Part shown: piece after piece, positions 50,734-58,388 of the stretch
How the letters are laid out: each line of letters begins with the position of its first letter
Position numbering within the stretch: the first letter of the stretch is position 1
From: Microbacterium sp. Yaish 1
GTDB taxonomy: Bacteria > Actinomycetota > Actinomycetes > Actinomycetales > Microbacteriaceae
DNA length: 64,000 nt
Direction of reading: 5' to 3'
NCBI RefSeq assembly: GCF_002245215.1
Contig: NZ_NPMR01000002.1
Span: 1,219,557 to 1,283,556, forward strand
Program-made: the position numbers and the translations under genes
The notes under the pieces: generated by a model
The model's input: only the letters and a program-made list of their open reading frames with translations
What the model was told of the DNA's origin: nothing
Database searches by the model: none

Positions 50734-51720
50734 TCAGGCCGCCGCGGCGAACGCCGTCGCGATGTCGGCGTAGAGCTTGGTGTACGCCTGGATGCCCTCG
50801 TCGAGGTAGAAGCTCGGTGCGAGGTAGACGATCTGCCCCTTCTGCACGGCGGGGACGTTCTGCAGAGCCTCGGATCCCTCGATGAGCTCCTTCGCCGAGA
50901 CGTAGCCGTCCTCGCCGAACATGGCGTCCCGATCGAGCACGATCAGCCACTCGGGGTTCGCCGCCGCGATCGCCTCGACGCTGATGTCGTCGCCGTGCGA
51001 GGCGTTCTCCGCTCCGCGGTCGATGCCGGGGACGAGCCCGAGCGTGGGGAAGACCGCACCGACCCCGCGCCCCTCCCCGGGCGCCGCGAACGAGATCTTG
51101 CCGCCCGAGGTGAGCAGGCCCACGACCGTGTCGGTGCCGTTGTAGGCCGCCTTCGCGTCGGCGACGGCGGCGTCGAGGTCGTCGGCGAGCTTCTTCGCGT
51201 CATCCTCCCGATCGAAGACCTGTCCGAGGATCTCGACCTGGCGCTTCAGCTCGGCGACCTGCTCCTCGCCCTCGCGAGCACTGGTCTCGATCGTCGCGGG
51301 CTGAATCGCCCTCAGGTCGTCGTAGATGTCGCGGAAGCGGTAGCCCCCGACGATGAGGTCGGGCTGCGCCGAGATGATCGCCTCGAGGTCGGGCTCGCGG
51401 TGCAGCCCGACGTCGAGCACGTCGTCGCCGCCGGACAGGTTGGGCCACAGGTCGTACATCAGCGGCTTGGGCGCCGCCACGAGGTCGATGTCCCAGTCGC
51501 TCAGCGTCTGGAACGTGGTGTTGTCGAGCGCGACGACGCGTTCGGGCGCGACGGGCACCTCGATCTCGCCGTGGTTGTCGGTCACGGTCACGGTCGCGGC
51601 CGAGGTCGCGACGCCGCCGGGCGCGGCATCCGGGCTCGCCGACGACGCACACCCGGCGAGGCCGAGCGCTGCGACGAGCGCGATCGAGACGAGTGCGGGA
51701 CGGCGGAATGCATGGCTCAC
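50734..51720 (-). CDS. iron-siderophore ABC substrate-binding lipoprotein
   Basis: 328 aa. The signal peptide ends in LGLAGCASS, a lipobox, so it is anchored outside the membrane. The helical-backbone Peripla_BP_2 fold is seen in VPVAPERVVALDNTTFQTLSDWDI, PDLIVGGYR and the C-terminal KLYADIATAF. It resembles CeuE/YclQ/FatB proteins. The start is GTG at 51720 with AGGAG upstream. First gene of the operon, and the iron box lies about 85 nt upstream. Confidence 0.93.
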   Translation of the reverse strand: MSHAFRRPALVSIALVAALGLAGCASSASPDAAPGGVATSAATVTVTDNHGEIEVPVAPERVVALDNTTFQTLSDWDIDLVAAPKPLMYDLWPNLSGGDDVLDVGLHREPDLEAIISAQPDLIVGGYRFRDIYDDLRAIQPATIETSAREGEEQVAELKRQVEILGQVFDREDDAKKLADDLDAAVADAKAAYNGTDTVVGLLTSGGKISFAAPGEGRGVGAVFPTLGLVPGIDRGAENASHGDDISVEAIAAANPEWLIVLDRDAMFGEDGYVSAKELIEGSEALQNVPAVQKGQIVYLAPSFYLDEGIQAYTKLYADIATAFAAAA

Positions 51721-51802
51721 GTGACGTATCTCCTGGTGCGGTGCGTATCGGATGCTGGTCGACGGCGCGACCGGATGCCGGGATCGAGACCCCGACGGCT
51801 GT

Positions 51803-51821
51803 GTAGGTTAGCCTAACCTTC
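51803..51821. promoter_or_regulatory. DtxR/IdeR-type iron box
   Basis: AGGTTAGCCTAACCT (51805-51819) is a perfect palindrome; the 19-bp site matches the IdeR/DmdR consensus TTAGGTTAGSCTAACCTAA at 16 positions. It lies between the divergent binding-protein and SIP genes and touches the SIP ATG, so iron-loaded repressor should silence both. Confidence 0.85.
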
Positions 51822-52607
51822 ATGTCCGCATCGACCGCAACCCCCTCGTTCCGGATCGCTCGCCGAGCGCTCGACCTGCGTTTTCGCTTCGTCCGCCTGG
51901 CAGCCCGACAATGGCTCACTCCGGCCTACGTCCGGGTGCGGCTCGAGGGTGCCGATCTGCGGGACTTCGATTCCCCGGGCTGCGACGACCACGTCCGCGT
52001 CTTCTTCCCCGAGGTGGCCCCCGAGAGCATCGACGAGATGCGGGCGGCACCGAGCCGCGAGTACACCCCGCTCGCCTGGGACGCCGACGAGGGCTGGCTC
52101 GACCTCGAGTTCGCTCTGCACGGCGACGGCGTCGCGGCGGGGTGGGCGGCGACGGCGGAGATCGGGTCGACGATCGGCATCGGCGGACCGCGCGGATCCG
52201 CTGTGCTCGCCGGACGCCCCGACGGCTGGTTCCTGGCGGGAGACGAGACAGCCGTCCCGGCGATCCGCCGGTTCGCCCATCACATGGATGCCGCCGCCGT
52301 CGGGCGCGTGCTCATCGAAGTGCCCGACGCCGATCACGAGCTGCCCATCACCACGCCGCCGGGGGTCGTCGTCGAGCAGGTGCACCGCGGATCGGCATCC
52401 GCCGGCGCTGCCCTCGCCGCGCGCCTCGACGCGCTCGGCGACGAGGACCGACCGGCGGGCGCCGTGTTCGGTTTCGTCGCGGCCGAGCAGTCGATCGTGC
52501 GCTCCGCGCGGACGCTGCTCCTCGACCGCTGGCGCCTCGACCCCGAGCAGATCACCGTCAAGGGCTACTGGAAGCGCGGCGAGCCCGAGTATCACGCACC
52601 CCACTGA
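51822..52607 (+). CDS. siderophore-interacting protein (ferric-siderophore reductase)
   Basis: 261 aa SIP/ViuB family flavoprotein that reduces ferric siderophore in the cytoplasm to release iron. FAD-binding region SREYTPLAWD is RxYTxL where most members have RxYTxR, a small deviation. GSTIGIGGPRGS, WFLAGDETAVPAI (NAD site) and the C-terminal KGYWKRGEPEYH are conserved. The ATG abuts the iron box, implying a very short or absent leader. Confidence 0.93.
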   Translation: MSASTATPSFRIARRALDLRFRFVRLAARQWLTPAYVRVRLEGADLRDFDSPGCDDHVRVFFPEVAPESIDEMRAAPSREYTPLAWDADEGWLDLEFALHGDGVAAGWAATAEIGSTIGIGGPRGSAVLAGRPDGWFLAGDETAVPAIRRFAHHMDAAAVGRVLIEVPDADHELPITTPPGVVVEQVHRGSASAGAALAARLDALGDEDRPAGAVFGFVAAEQSIVRSARTLLLDRWRLDPEQITVKGYWKRGEPEYHAPH

Positions 52608-52621
52608 GCGTTCGGAGTCGG

Positions 52622-52680
52622 TTCATCTGGCACTCCCCGCCCCCTCCCCGCGCGGGATGCGGCCAGAACTGACAGGCGAA
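52622..52680. repeat. 59-bp inverted-ended repeat, copy C
   Basis: Ends TTCATCTGGCA (52622-52632) and TGACAGGCGAA (52670-52680). Same length and shared core positions as the other copies; it lies 14 bp after the SIP stop and 26 bp before the next leaderless promoter, the only copy not between convergent genes. Confidence 0.75.
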
Positions 52681-52706
52681 GACCGCGCCGCCCCGCACCG
52701 CTCCGC

Positions 52707-52718
52707 TAGCATCGCGGG
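52707..52718 (+). promoter_or_regulatory. leaderless promoter of the DUF805 operon
   Basis: TAGCAT (52707-52712), 6 nt before the ATG. Confidence 0.55.
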
Positions 52719-53258
52719 ATGGAGGCCGTCTCGACAGCACCGCTGCCGAACGCTTCGCTGCCCCAGGCGATGCGACGTTTCGTCGCGCACGCCTTCCGGC
52801 TGCGCGGCCGCGCGAGTCGCAGCGAGTACTGGTGGTGGATGGCGGTCGGTTTCGCCGTCGCCGTGGTCTTGCTTCTCGTGATCCCGCGGATGCTGTCGGG
52901 ACGCTGGCCGCAGCTGGATCTCGCGCTGCACCCCTTCGGCTGGTGGGGATGGCGCGGCCTCGAGCTCTTCGGGCCGATCGCCCCGACGGATCCGCTCTCC
53001 ACTCTTCTGGGCGTCTACCTCTGGGCCTCGGCCGTGTGGGTCGCCCTCACGGTCGTCCCCGGTTTCACCGTGGCGGTCCGGCGGCTGCACGACTCGAACC
53101 TCTCGGGATGGTGGGTGCTGCTGAACCTCCTGCCGGTGGGCGGCTTCGTCCTGCTCCTGCTCGCCCTGCGACGGTCGCGCCCCGAGGGCGCTCGTTTCGA
53201 CGGGGATGCCGCACTGCGCGAGCGCGCCGCCGGCTGGCTACGGGCCGAGGTGGTGTGA
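52719..53258 (+). CDS. DUF805 membrane protein
   Basis: 179 aa. The motifs RGRASRSEYWWWMA and VRRLHDSNLSGWWVLLNLLP identify DUF805, a four-helix membrane family of unknown function that is common in bacteria. The stop overlaps the next gene by 1 nt (TGATG). Confidence 0.92.
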   Translation: MEAVSTAPLPNASLPQAMRRFVAHAFRLRGRASRSEYWWWMAVGFAVAVVLLLVIPRMLSGRWPQLDLALHPFGWWGWRGLELFGPIAPTDPLSTLLGVYLWASAVWVALTVVPGFTVAVRRLHDSNLSGWWVLLNLLPVGGFVLLLLALRRSRPEGARFDGDAALRERAAGWLRAEVV

Positions 53259-53539
53259 TGCCTTTCCTCTCCGTGCTCCCGATGCTGCTGTCGGTCGTCG
53301 GCGCCCTGTCGCTCGGCGACTCGAGCGGGCTCGCAGCGGCGACCGCGGTGGCGCTGCTCGCGATCGCGATCGCGGTCGTCTCGGTCTCGGCGACCGCCGC
53401 GACCACGGGGGCCGCGGGCTCGCGACGACCCCACCCCCGGCGGTCGATCTCACCCTCGACGCTGCTGGCGCAGAGCGACCCGGACGCTCCCGGAAGACGC
53501 CGCCCCCGCGCCCCGGGGCTCGCGGCTCCAGCCGCGTAG
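53258..53539 (+). CDS. DUF6412-like small membrane protein
   Basis: 93 aa. Two hydrophobic segments (about residues 3-15 and 22-45), then SRRPHPRRSISPSTLLAQSDPDAPGRRRPRAPG, a Pro/Arg tail like that of DUF6412 proteins found next to YidC paralogues in actinomycetes (recalled, not searched). It is translationally coupled to DUF805 and precedes the YidC-like gene by 118 bp. Function unknown. Confidence 0.75.
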   Translation: MPFLSVLPMLLSVVGALSLGDSSGLAAATAVALLAIAIAVVSVSATAATTGAAGSRRPHPRRSISPSTLLAQSDPDAPGRRRPRAPGLAAPAA

Positions 53540-53657
53540 CCACGTCCGGAACGGCTCCACACCCGCGCGCACCCGCGCCCGATGCCTCGCGCATCGCGCC
53601 GTCCGGCGTCCCCTCGCGGCTGATCCCCGTGTTCAGCTTTCGTCGATCGGACTCCTC

Positions 53658-54383
53658 ATGGACCTGTATTCCTTCCCGCCCCTCGCCGCCGCGCTCAACG
53701 CCGTGGCCTCGACCCTCGCCGCGCTGACCGCGGCACTCGAACCCGCACTCGGCGGCCTCGCCGCCGCGGCATCCGTCCTCCTCATCACCGTCGTCGTGCG
53801 CACGGCACTGATCCCGGCCGGCGTGGCCCAGGCACGCGCCGACCGCGCTCGTGCACGGCTCGCTCCCCGGCTGCGCGAGCTCCAGCGGCGTCACCGCAAC
53901 GATCGCGAGAGGCTGCAGCGCGAGACGCTCAAGCTGTACCGCGACGAGAACGTCTCTCCGACGGCGGGCTGTCTGCCCCTGCTCGTGCAGGCGCCCGTCG
54001 TGGCGCTGCTGTACGGCGTGTTCATCCATCCCACGATCGCGGGGCACGCCAACGGGCTGCTCGCCGAGACGCTTCTCGGGGTCCCTCTCGGGTCGAGTCT
54101 CGCGGGCACCATCGCGTCGGGAGCCCTGCCACTCGCCGCCGCCCTCGTGTTCGGCGCCGTCATCGCCTCGATCGCGCTCGTCGGCGAGCTGACGCGGCGA
54201 GCCTTCCGGGTGACGGATGCTCCGGCCGCCCTGTCGGGAGTGCTCGGGGTCGCGCAGTTCGCGACGGCCGTCATCGCGGTGTTCGTCCCGCTCGCGGCGG
54301 GCCTGTACCTGGTGGTGACGGTCGCCTGGACGCTGGGGCAGCGGCTCATCCTCCGCCGCATTCTCCCGCCCGTCGCCGCGTGA
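53658..54383 (+). CDS. YidC/Oxa1-like membrane insertase paralogue
   Basis: 241 aa. The insertase core is present: LLITVVVRTALIPAGVAQARADRARARLAPRLRELQRRH with the hydrophilic-groove Arg (VVVRT), then LQRETLKLYRDENVSPTAGCLPLLVQAPVVALLYGVF. About five helices. It is shorter than the housekeeping YidC, which normally lies near rnpA, so this is a second copy that may serve particular clients. The 59-bp repeat D starts 5 bp after its stop. Confidence 0.9.
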   Translation: MDLYSFPPLAAALNAVASTLAALTAALEPALGGLAAAASVLLITVVVRTALIPAGVAQARADRARARLAPRLRELQRRHRNDRERLQRETLKLYRDENVSPTAGCLPLLVQAPVVALLYGVFIHPTIAGHANGLLAETLLGVPLGSSLAGTIASGALPLAAALVFGAVIASIALVGELTRRAFRVTDAPAALSGVLGVAQFATAVIAVFVPLAAGLYLVVTVAWTLGQRLILRRILPPVAA

Positions 54384-54388
54384 ACCCG

Positions 54389-54447
54389 TTCATCTGACAG
54401 GAGTGGCCCCCTCCCAGGCGCGGAACGGGCCACTTCTGTCAGGCGAG
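54389..54447. repeat. 59-bp inverted-ended repeat, copy D
   Basis: Ends TTCATCTGACA (54389-54399) and TGTCAGGCGAG (54437-54447), with an inner GTGGCCC/GGGCCAC stem. It lies between convergent genes and starts 5 bp after a stop codon, consistent with a terminator role. Confidence 0.78.
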
Positions 54448-54474
54448 CGCCGCAAGGCGCGACTGAGACGCGAC

Positions 54475-56547
54475 TCAGGCGCGGGCGGGCAGATTCTCCT
54501 CGAGGAACGCGAAGACCGTCTCGTACCAGACCCGCGCGTTCTGCGGCGAGAGGATCCAGTGGTTCTCGTCGGGGTAGTACAGGAACCGGTGCGGGCTCGT
54601 GCCGTCTTCGGCGGCGTGATGCTCGTTGAGGTCGGCCCACAGCCGCAGGCCCTCGCCGATCGGCACGCGGTAGTCGCGGTCGCCGTGGATGACGAGCATC
54701 GGCGTCCGGATGTCGGCGACGAAGCGATGCGGCGAGTTGGCGACCGCGCCCTCGGGGCTGAAGATGCTCTGCCAGTACGGCGCGAAGTCGGTCGTGCCGG
54801 CGAATTGGTCGAACGCCCACAGGCTCGCGTGGGTCACGATCGCGTCGAAGCGGTCGGTGTGACCCGCCACCCAGTTCGCCATGTAGCCGCCGAACGAGCC
54901 GCCCATCGCGGCCGTCCGGGTCTCGTCGATGTCATCGCGCGCGACGACGGCGTCCGTGATCGACATGAGGTCGGTGAAGGGCGCCGCACCCCACGCGTCC
55001 CACCCGCGCGCGATGAAGTCGAGCCCGTAACCGGTCGACAGCGCCGGGTCGGGCAGCAGCACGGCATAGCCGCGCGCCGCGGCCAGCAGCGGGCTCCACC
55101 GCCAGCTCCACGCGTTCCAGCTGTTGAGCGGTCCGCCGTGGATCCACAGCAGAAGCGGCGCCGGGCTTGCGGCATCCGCCCCCTCGGGCAGCACGAGCCA
55201 GCCGCGCACGCGGACTCCGTCGTCGGCGGTCGTCTCGACCTCGACCATCGAGGCGGTCGTGGCCGGCGACGGCGCCGGGTTCGCCAGCGGCGTGACAGAG
55301 CCGTCGGCGGCGACACGGACCGGATGCGGCGGCGTCATCCAATTGGAGCGGAGCGCGATGACGTCCGTGGTGCCCGAGACCGGCTCGACGTGCGTGTACG
55401 CGAAGTCGTCGTGCGTCGTCTGCGCGACGCCGCCCCCGTCGATCGGCACGATGAAGACCGGGCCGCGACCGTCGTGGTCGGCGGTCACGACGAGCGCCGC
55501 GTCGTCGTCGGAGAACCGGATGCTGCCGGGCCACCGGTCCCAGTCCGACGCCAGGCGCTGCGGGTCGGCACCGTCGAGGGCGCTCGCCCACAGCTCCTGA
55601 TCGGCGGGCCCCTCGGGGGTGGACTTCGCCGTGCGGACGTAGGCGACACGGGCGCCGTCGCGGCTGATCGCGGGCATCTCGACGTCGACGTCGACCTCGT
55701 CGCGGATGACGCGCAGCTCGCCCGTCGCGGTGTCGATCGCGACGAGACGGTACCGGGCGTCACGCCCCTGCGGCTCGGGCACCGAGGCGACGAGGGTCGC
55801 ACCATCGGGCGTGAGCGCCATCCCGGCCGTCGCGGCCGCGCGACCGCGGAGCAGGACGCGCGGGCGCGGCAAACCCGCGGGGTAGGGCTCGTCGGCGGCC
55901 TCCCCCGTTTCGGCGCCACCGCCGACGACCTCGTCGACAGCCTGGTCGGCGGTCGCGATGACGGCGGGCGCGTCGGCCAGCTCGTTCAGGTCGAGGGCGA
56001 ACAGCGCGGGCTCGTGCGGACCCAGGTCGTGATCCCAGTACCGCACGGGGTACGTGTCGTGGATGATCGCCGAGACCTTGAGCTTCTTCCGCTCCGCCCG
56101 CAGCTTCGCGTCGGCCTCGATCGTGGCGGCCTCGGGAAGCAGCGACGACGCGATCACGATGCGGTCGGAGTCTGCCGCCGTGACGACCGCCGAGACGCCA
56201 CCGGCCAGCCGGGTCACCGGGCGCGCCTCGCCGCCGGCGGCCGGGAGCAGCCAGAGCTGAGCGGGGGCGCCGTCCGCAGCGTCGTTGTCGGGGCGCGCCG
56301 AGACGAACAGCAGATCGCCGGAGGAGGTGAACACGGCCCCGGACTCGCCGGTCGTCGAACGGGTCAGCCGGCGCGGCGCACCGGTGCCGTCAGCGGGCAC
56401 CGACCACAGCGAGCGCTCGTAGCCGGTGCGATCCTTCGTGAGGGTCGCGACCGTCAGCACGACGTGCGAGCCGTCGGGCGAGGTCGCGGCCGCGTCGATG
56501 CGGGGAAGGGCGTAGTAGTCGTCGAGAGAGTCGAACGGCGTCGTCAT
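54475..56547 (-). CDS. S9-family prolyl oligopeptidase-like peptidase
   Basis: 690 aa cytoplasmic peptidase. Residues 1-420 form a beta-propeller (repeats such as LLFVSARPDNDA and VAYVRTAKSTPEG); the C-terminal hydrolase domain has the nucleophile in MGGSFGGYMANW (Ser near 551), Asp in IHGDRDYRVP and His in DENHWI. No signal peptide. It resembles acylaminoacyl-peptidases; the substrate is unknown. The ATG is set by TAGCGT at 6 nt. Confidence 0.93.
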   Translation of the reverse strand: MTTPFDSLDDYYALPRIDAAATSPDGSHVVLTVATLTKDRTGYERSLWSVPADGTGAPRRLTRSTTGESGAVFTSSGDLLFVSARPDNDAADGAPAQLWLLPAAGGEARPVTRLAGGVSAVVTAADSDRIVIASSLLPEAATIEADAKLRAERKKLKVSAIIHDTYPVRYWDHDLGPHEPALFALDLNELADAPAVIATADQAVDEVVGGGAETGEAADEPYPAGLPRPRVLLRGRAAATAGMALTPDGATLVASVPEPQGRDARYRLVAIDTATGELRVIRDEVDVDVEMPAISRDGARVAYVRTAKSTPEGPADQELWASALDGADPQRLASDWDRWPGSIRFSDDDAALVVTADHDGRGPVFIVPIDGGGVAQTTHDDFAYTHVEPVSGTTDVIALRSNWMTPPHPVRVAADGSVTPLANPAPSPATTASMVEVETTADDGVRVRGWLVLPEGADAASPAPLLLWIHGGPLNSWNAWSWRWSPLLAAARGYAVLLPDPALSTGYGLDFIARGWDAWGAAPFTDLMSITDAVVARDDIDETRTAAMGGSFGGYMANWVAGHTDRFDAIVTHASLWAFDQFAGTTDFAPYWQSIFSPEGAVANSPHRFVADIRTPMLVIHGDRDYRVPIGEGLRLWADLNEHHAAEDGTSPHRFLYYPDENHWILSPQNARVWYETVFAFLEENLPARA

Positions 56548-56559
56548 GCCTCCACGCTA
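56548..56559 (-). promoter_or_regulatory. leaderless promoter of the S9 peptidase
   Basis: TAGCGT (56554-56559), 6 nt before the ATG. Confidence 0.55.
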
Positions 56560-56570
56560 TCCGGCGCGGA

Positions 56571-57401
56571 CTACATCTCCTCGTGGGTGTCGGGGTCGCC
56601 GTCCCAGAGCCGGCCGCGTTCGAGGGCGCTGATCGCGGCGATCTCGTCGCCGGTCAGCAGGAAGCCGAAGACGTCGGCGTTCTCGCGCTGGCGGGCCGGA
56701 TCGGCCGACTTCGGGATCGGGGTCGACGACAGCTGCGTGTGCCAGCGCAGCACGACCTGGGTGCCCGTCACGCCATGGGATGCCGCGATGTCGGTGATCA
56801 CCTGCTCGTTCAGCAGCTCGCTGCGCCGCGCCAGGGGGCTCCAGCTCTCGGTGCGGATGCCGTGCGCAGCATGGAACGCGCGCAGACCCGACTGCGGGAA
56901 GTAGGGATGCATCTCGACCTGATTCACCGCCGGGGCGACTCCGGTCTCCTCGATGAGGCGCGCGAGCATCGGCTCGGTGAAGTTCGACACCCCGACCGAC
57001 CCGACCTGCCCCTCATCACGGAGCGCCAGCATCGCGCGGTAGGTCTCGAGCCACTTCCCCTGGCTGGGGTTCGGCCAGTGGATGAGGTAGAGGTCGATCT
57101 TCTCGACGCCCAGCCGGCCCAGCGACCCCTCGGCGCTGCGGATCGTCTCGTCGAAGCCGTGGTCGCGTCCCGGCACCTTCGTCGTGATGATCAGCTGGTC
57201 GCGGATGCCGCTGCGGCGCACGGCCTCGCCGACCTCCGACTCGTTCTGATAGTTCACGGCGGTGTCGAGCAGGCGGTACCCGGAGTCGATCGCGGCGGCG
57301 ATGGCGTCGACGCCCTCCGGGCCGCGCAGGTTGTAGGTGCCGAGCCCGAGCTCGGGGAAGTCGGAGCCGTCGTTGAGCGAGACCGTGGGAATCGTGACCA
57401 T
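56571..57401 (-). CDS. aldo/keto reductase
   Basis: 276 aa NADPH-dependent (AKR5-like) reductase. Tetrad residues are visible in LLDTAVNYQNESEVGEAV (Asp, Tyr), ITTKVPG (Lys) and LIHWPNP (His); IPKSADPARQRENADVFGF is the NADP phosphate site. The ATG at 57401 is preferred to GTG 57410 because TAGCGT lies 7 nt upstream. Substrate unknown. Confidence 0.93.
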   Translation of the reverse strand: MVTIPTVSLNDGSDFPELGLGTYNLRGPEGVDAIAAAIDSGYRLLDTAVNYQNESEVGEAVRRSGIRDQLIITTKVPGRDHGFDETIRSAEGSLGRLGVEKIDLYLIHWPNPSQGKWLETYRAMLALRDEGQVGSVGVSNFTEPMLARLIEETGVAPAVNQVEMHPYFPQSGLRAFHAAHGIRTESWSPLARRSELLNEQVITDIAASHGVTGTQVVLRWHTQLSSTPIPKSADPARQRENADVFGFLLTGDEIAAISALERGRLWDGDPDTHEEM

Positions 57402-57414
57402 GCCGCACACGCTA
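57402..57414 (-). promoter_or_regulatory. leaderless promoter of the aldo/keto reductase
   Basis: TAGCGT (57409-57414), 7 nt before the ATG at 57401. Confidence 0.5.
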
Positions 57415-57464
57415 CGCCGTCACCGCGGTCTGCGCCGCGGGCTTGCGCAGAGCGATCCCAACGC

Positions 57465-58268
57465 TCAGCGCGCGAGGAACTCCTCGATCACGGTGAGCAC
57501 TCCCGCCTCGGTGTGCGAGGGGGCGCTGTAGCGTGCGACCGCCGCGATCTCGGGGTGGGCCTCGGCCATCGCGTACGAATAGCGCGCCTGCTGGAGCAGC
57601 TCGAGGTCGTTGAGGTAATCGCCGAACGCCATCGTGTGCTCGGGGCCGATCCCGAGCGTCTCCTGCAGCCGCGACAGCGCCCGCCCCTTGTTCACCCCCG
57701 GGTTCATGATGTCGACCCAGTGCTGCCCCGACACCACGACCTGGTGCGTCTCGCGGAGGTCGAACAGCTCGGGTGCGACCGAGTCCTCGGCACGCGCGAA
57801 GTCGTAGACGGCGAGCTTGAGGATCTCGTCGTCGACCGACGTCAGGTCGTCGACGACAGCGAGCTCGGCGTAGTACTTGTCGGCCTCGGCGAAGAAGACG
57901 GCGTCCGCGCGCTCGATGTACGCCGAGCGCTTGCCGCAGACGACGAGGCCGACATCAAGGTGGTCGAGGCCGCGGATGCGCCGAACGACGGATGCCGCGA
58001 ACTCCGCGTCGACGGCATCCGAGCTGACCTCCGCGCCGTCGCGCACGACGTAGGCGCCGTTCTCGGCGATGTAGTCCAGCTCGACCGGCGCATCGGCGAA
58101 CTGCCGCCGGAGCGTCGCGAGCTGCCGCCCGCTCGCGGGAGCGAAGACGATGCCCCGGTCGCGGAGCCGCGGCAGCAGCCGCCACAGCCCGTCCGGGATG
58201 CGGCCGTCCGCGTCGAGGAGCGTGCCGTCCATGTCGACGGCGATCAGGCGGATGTCGGGAGAGGTCAC
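57465..58268 (-). CDS. HAD-family phosphatase (Cof/IIB type)
   Basis: 267 aa. Motif I AVDMDGTLLD, a C2B cap, Lys in GVNKGRAL, and motif IV FGDYLNDLELL define the Cof-type HAD-IIB group acting on sugar phosphates or nucleotides. The GTG at 58268 has a GGGGGAG site close upstream. Upstream open frame is not coding. Diverges from the sensor-kinase operon. Confidence 0.93.
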   Translation of the reverse strand: MTSPDIRLIAVDMDGTLLDADGRIPDGLWRLLPRLRDRGIVFAPASGRQLATLRRQFADAPVELDYIAENGAYVVRDGAEVSSDAVDAEFAASVVRRIRGLDHLDVGLVVCGKRSAYIERADAVFFAEADKYYAELAVVDDLTSVDDEILKLAVYDFARAEDSVAPELFDLRETHQVVVSGQHWVDIMNPGVNKGRALSRLQETLGIGPEHTMAFGDYLNDLELLQQARYSYAMAEAHPEIAAVARYSAPSHTEAGVLTVIEEFLAR

Positions 58269-58376
58269 TCCCCCATCCTCGCCGACACGACCGGCCGGTG
58301 CGGCCGCGCCCTCCCGGGGGATAACCCGAAGGCGAGTCTCCGGACCGCTCGCCTGCGCGGCACCCGGCCGCGGTCC

Positions 58377-58388
58377 TAGCGTGGAGCC
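58377..58388 (+). promoter_or_regulatory. leaderless promoter of the sensor-kinase operon
   Basis: TAGCGT (58377-58382), 6 nt before the ATG. Confidence 0.55.
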
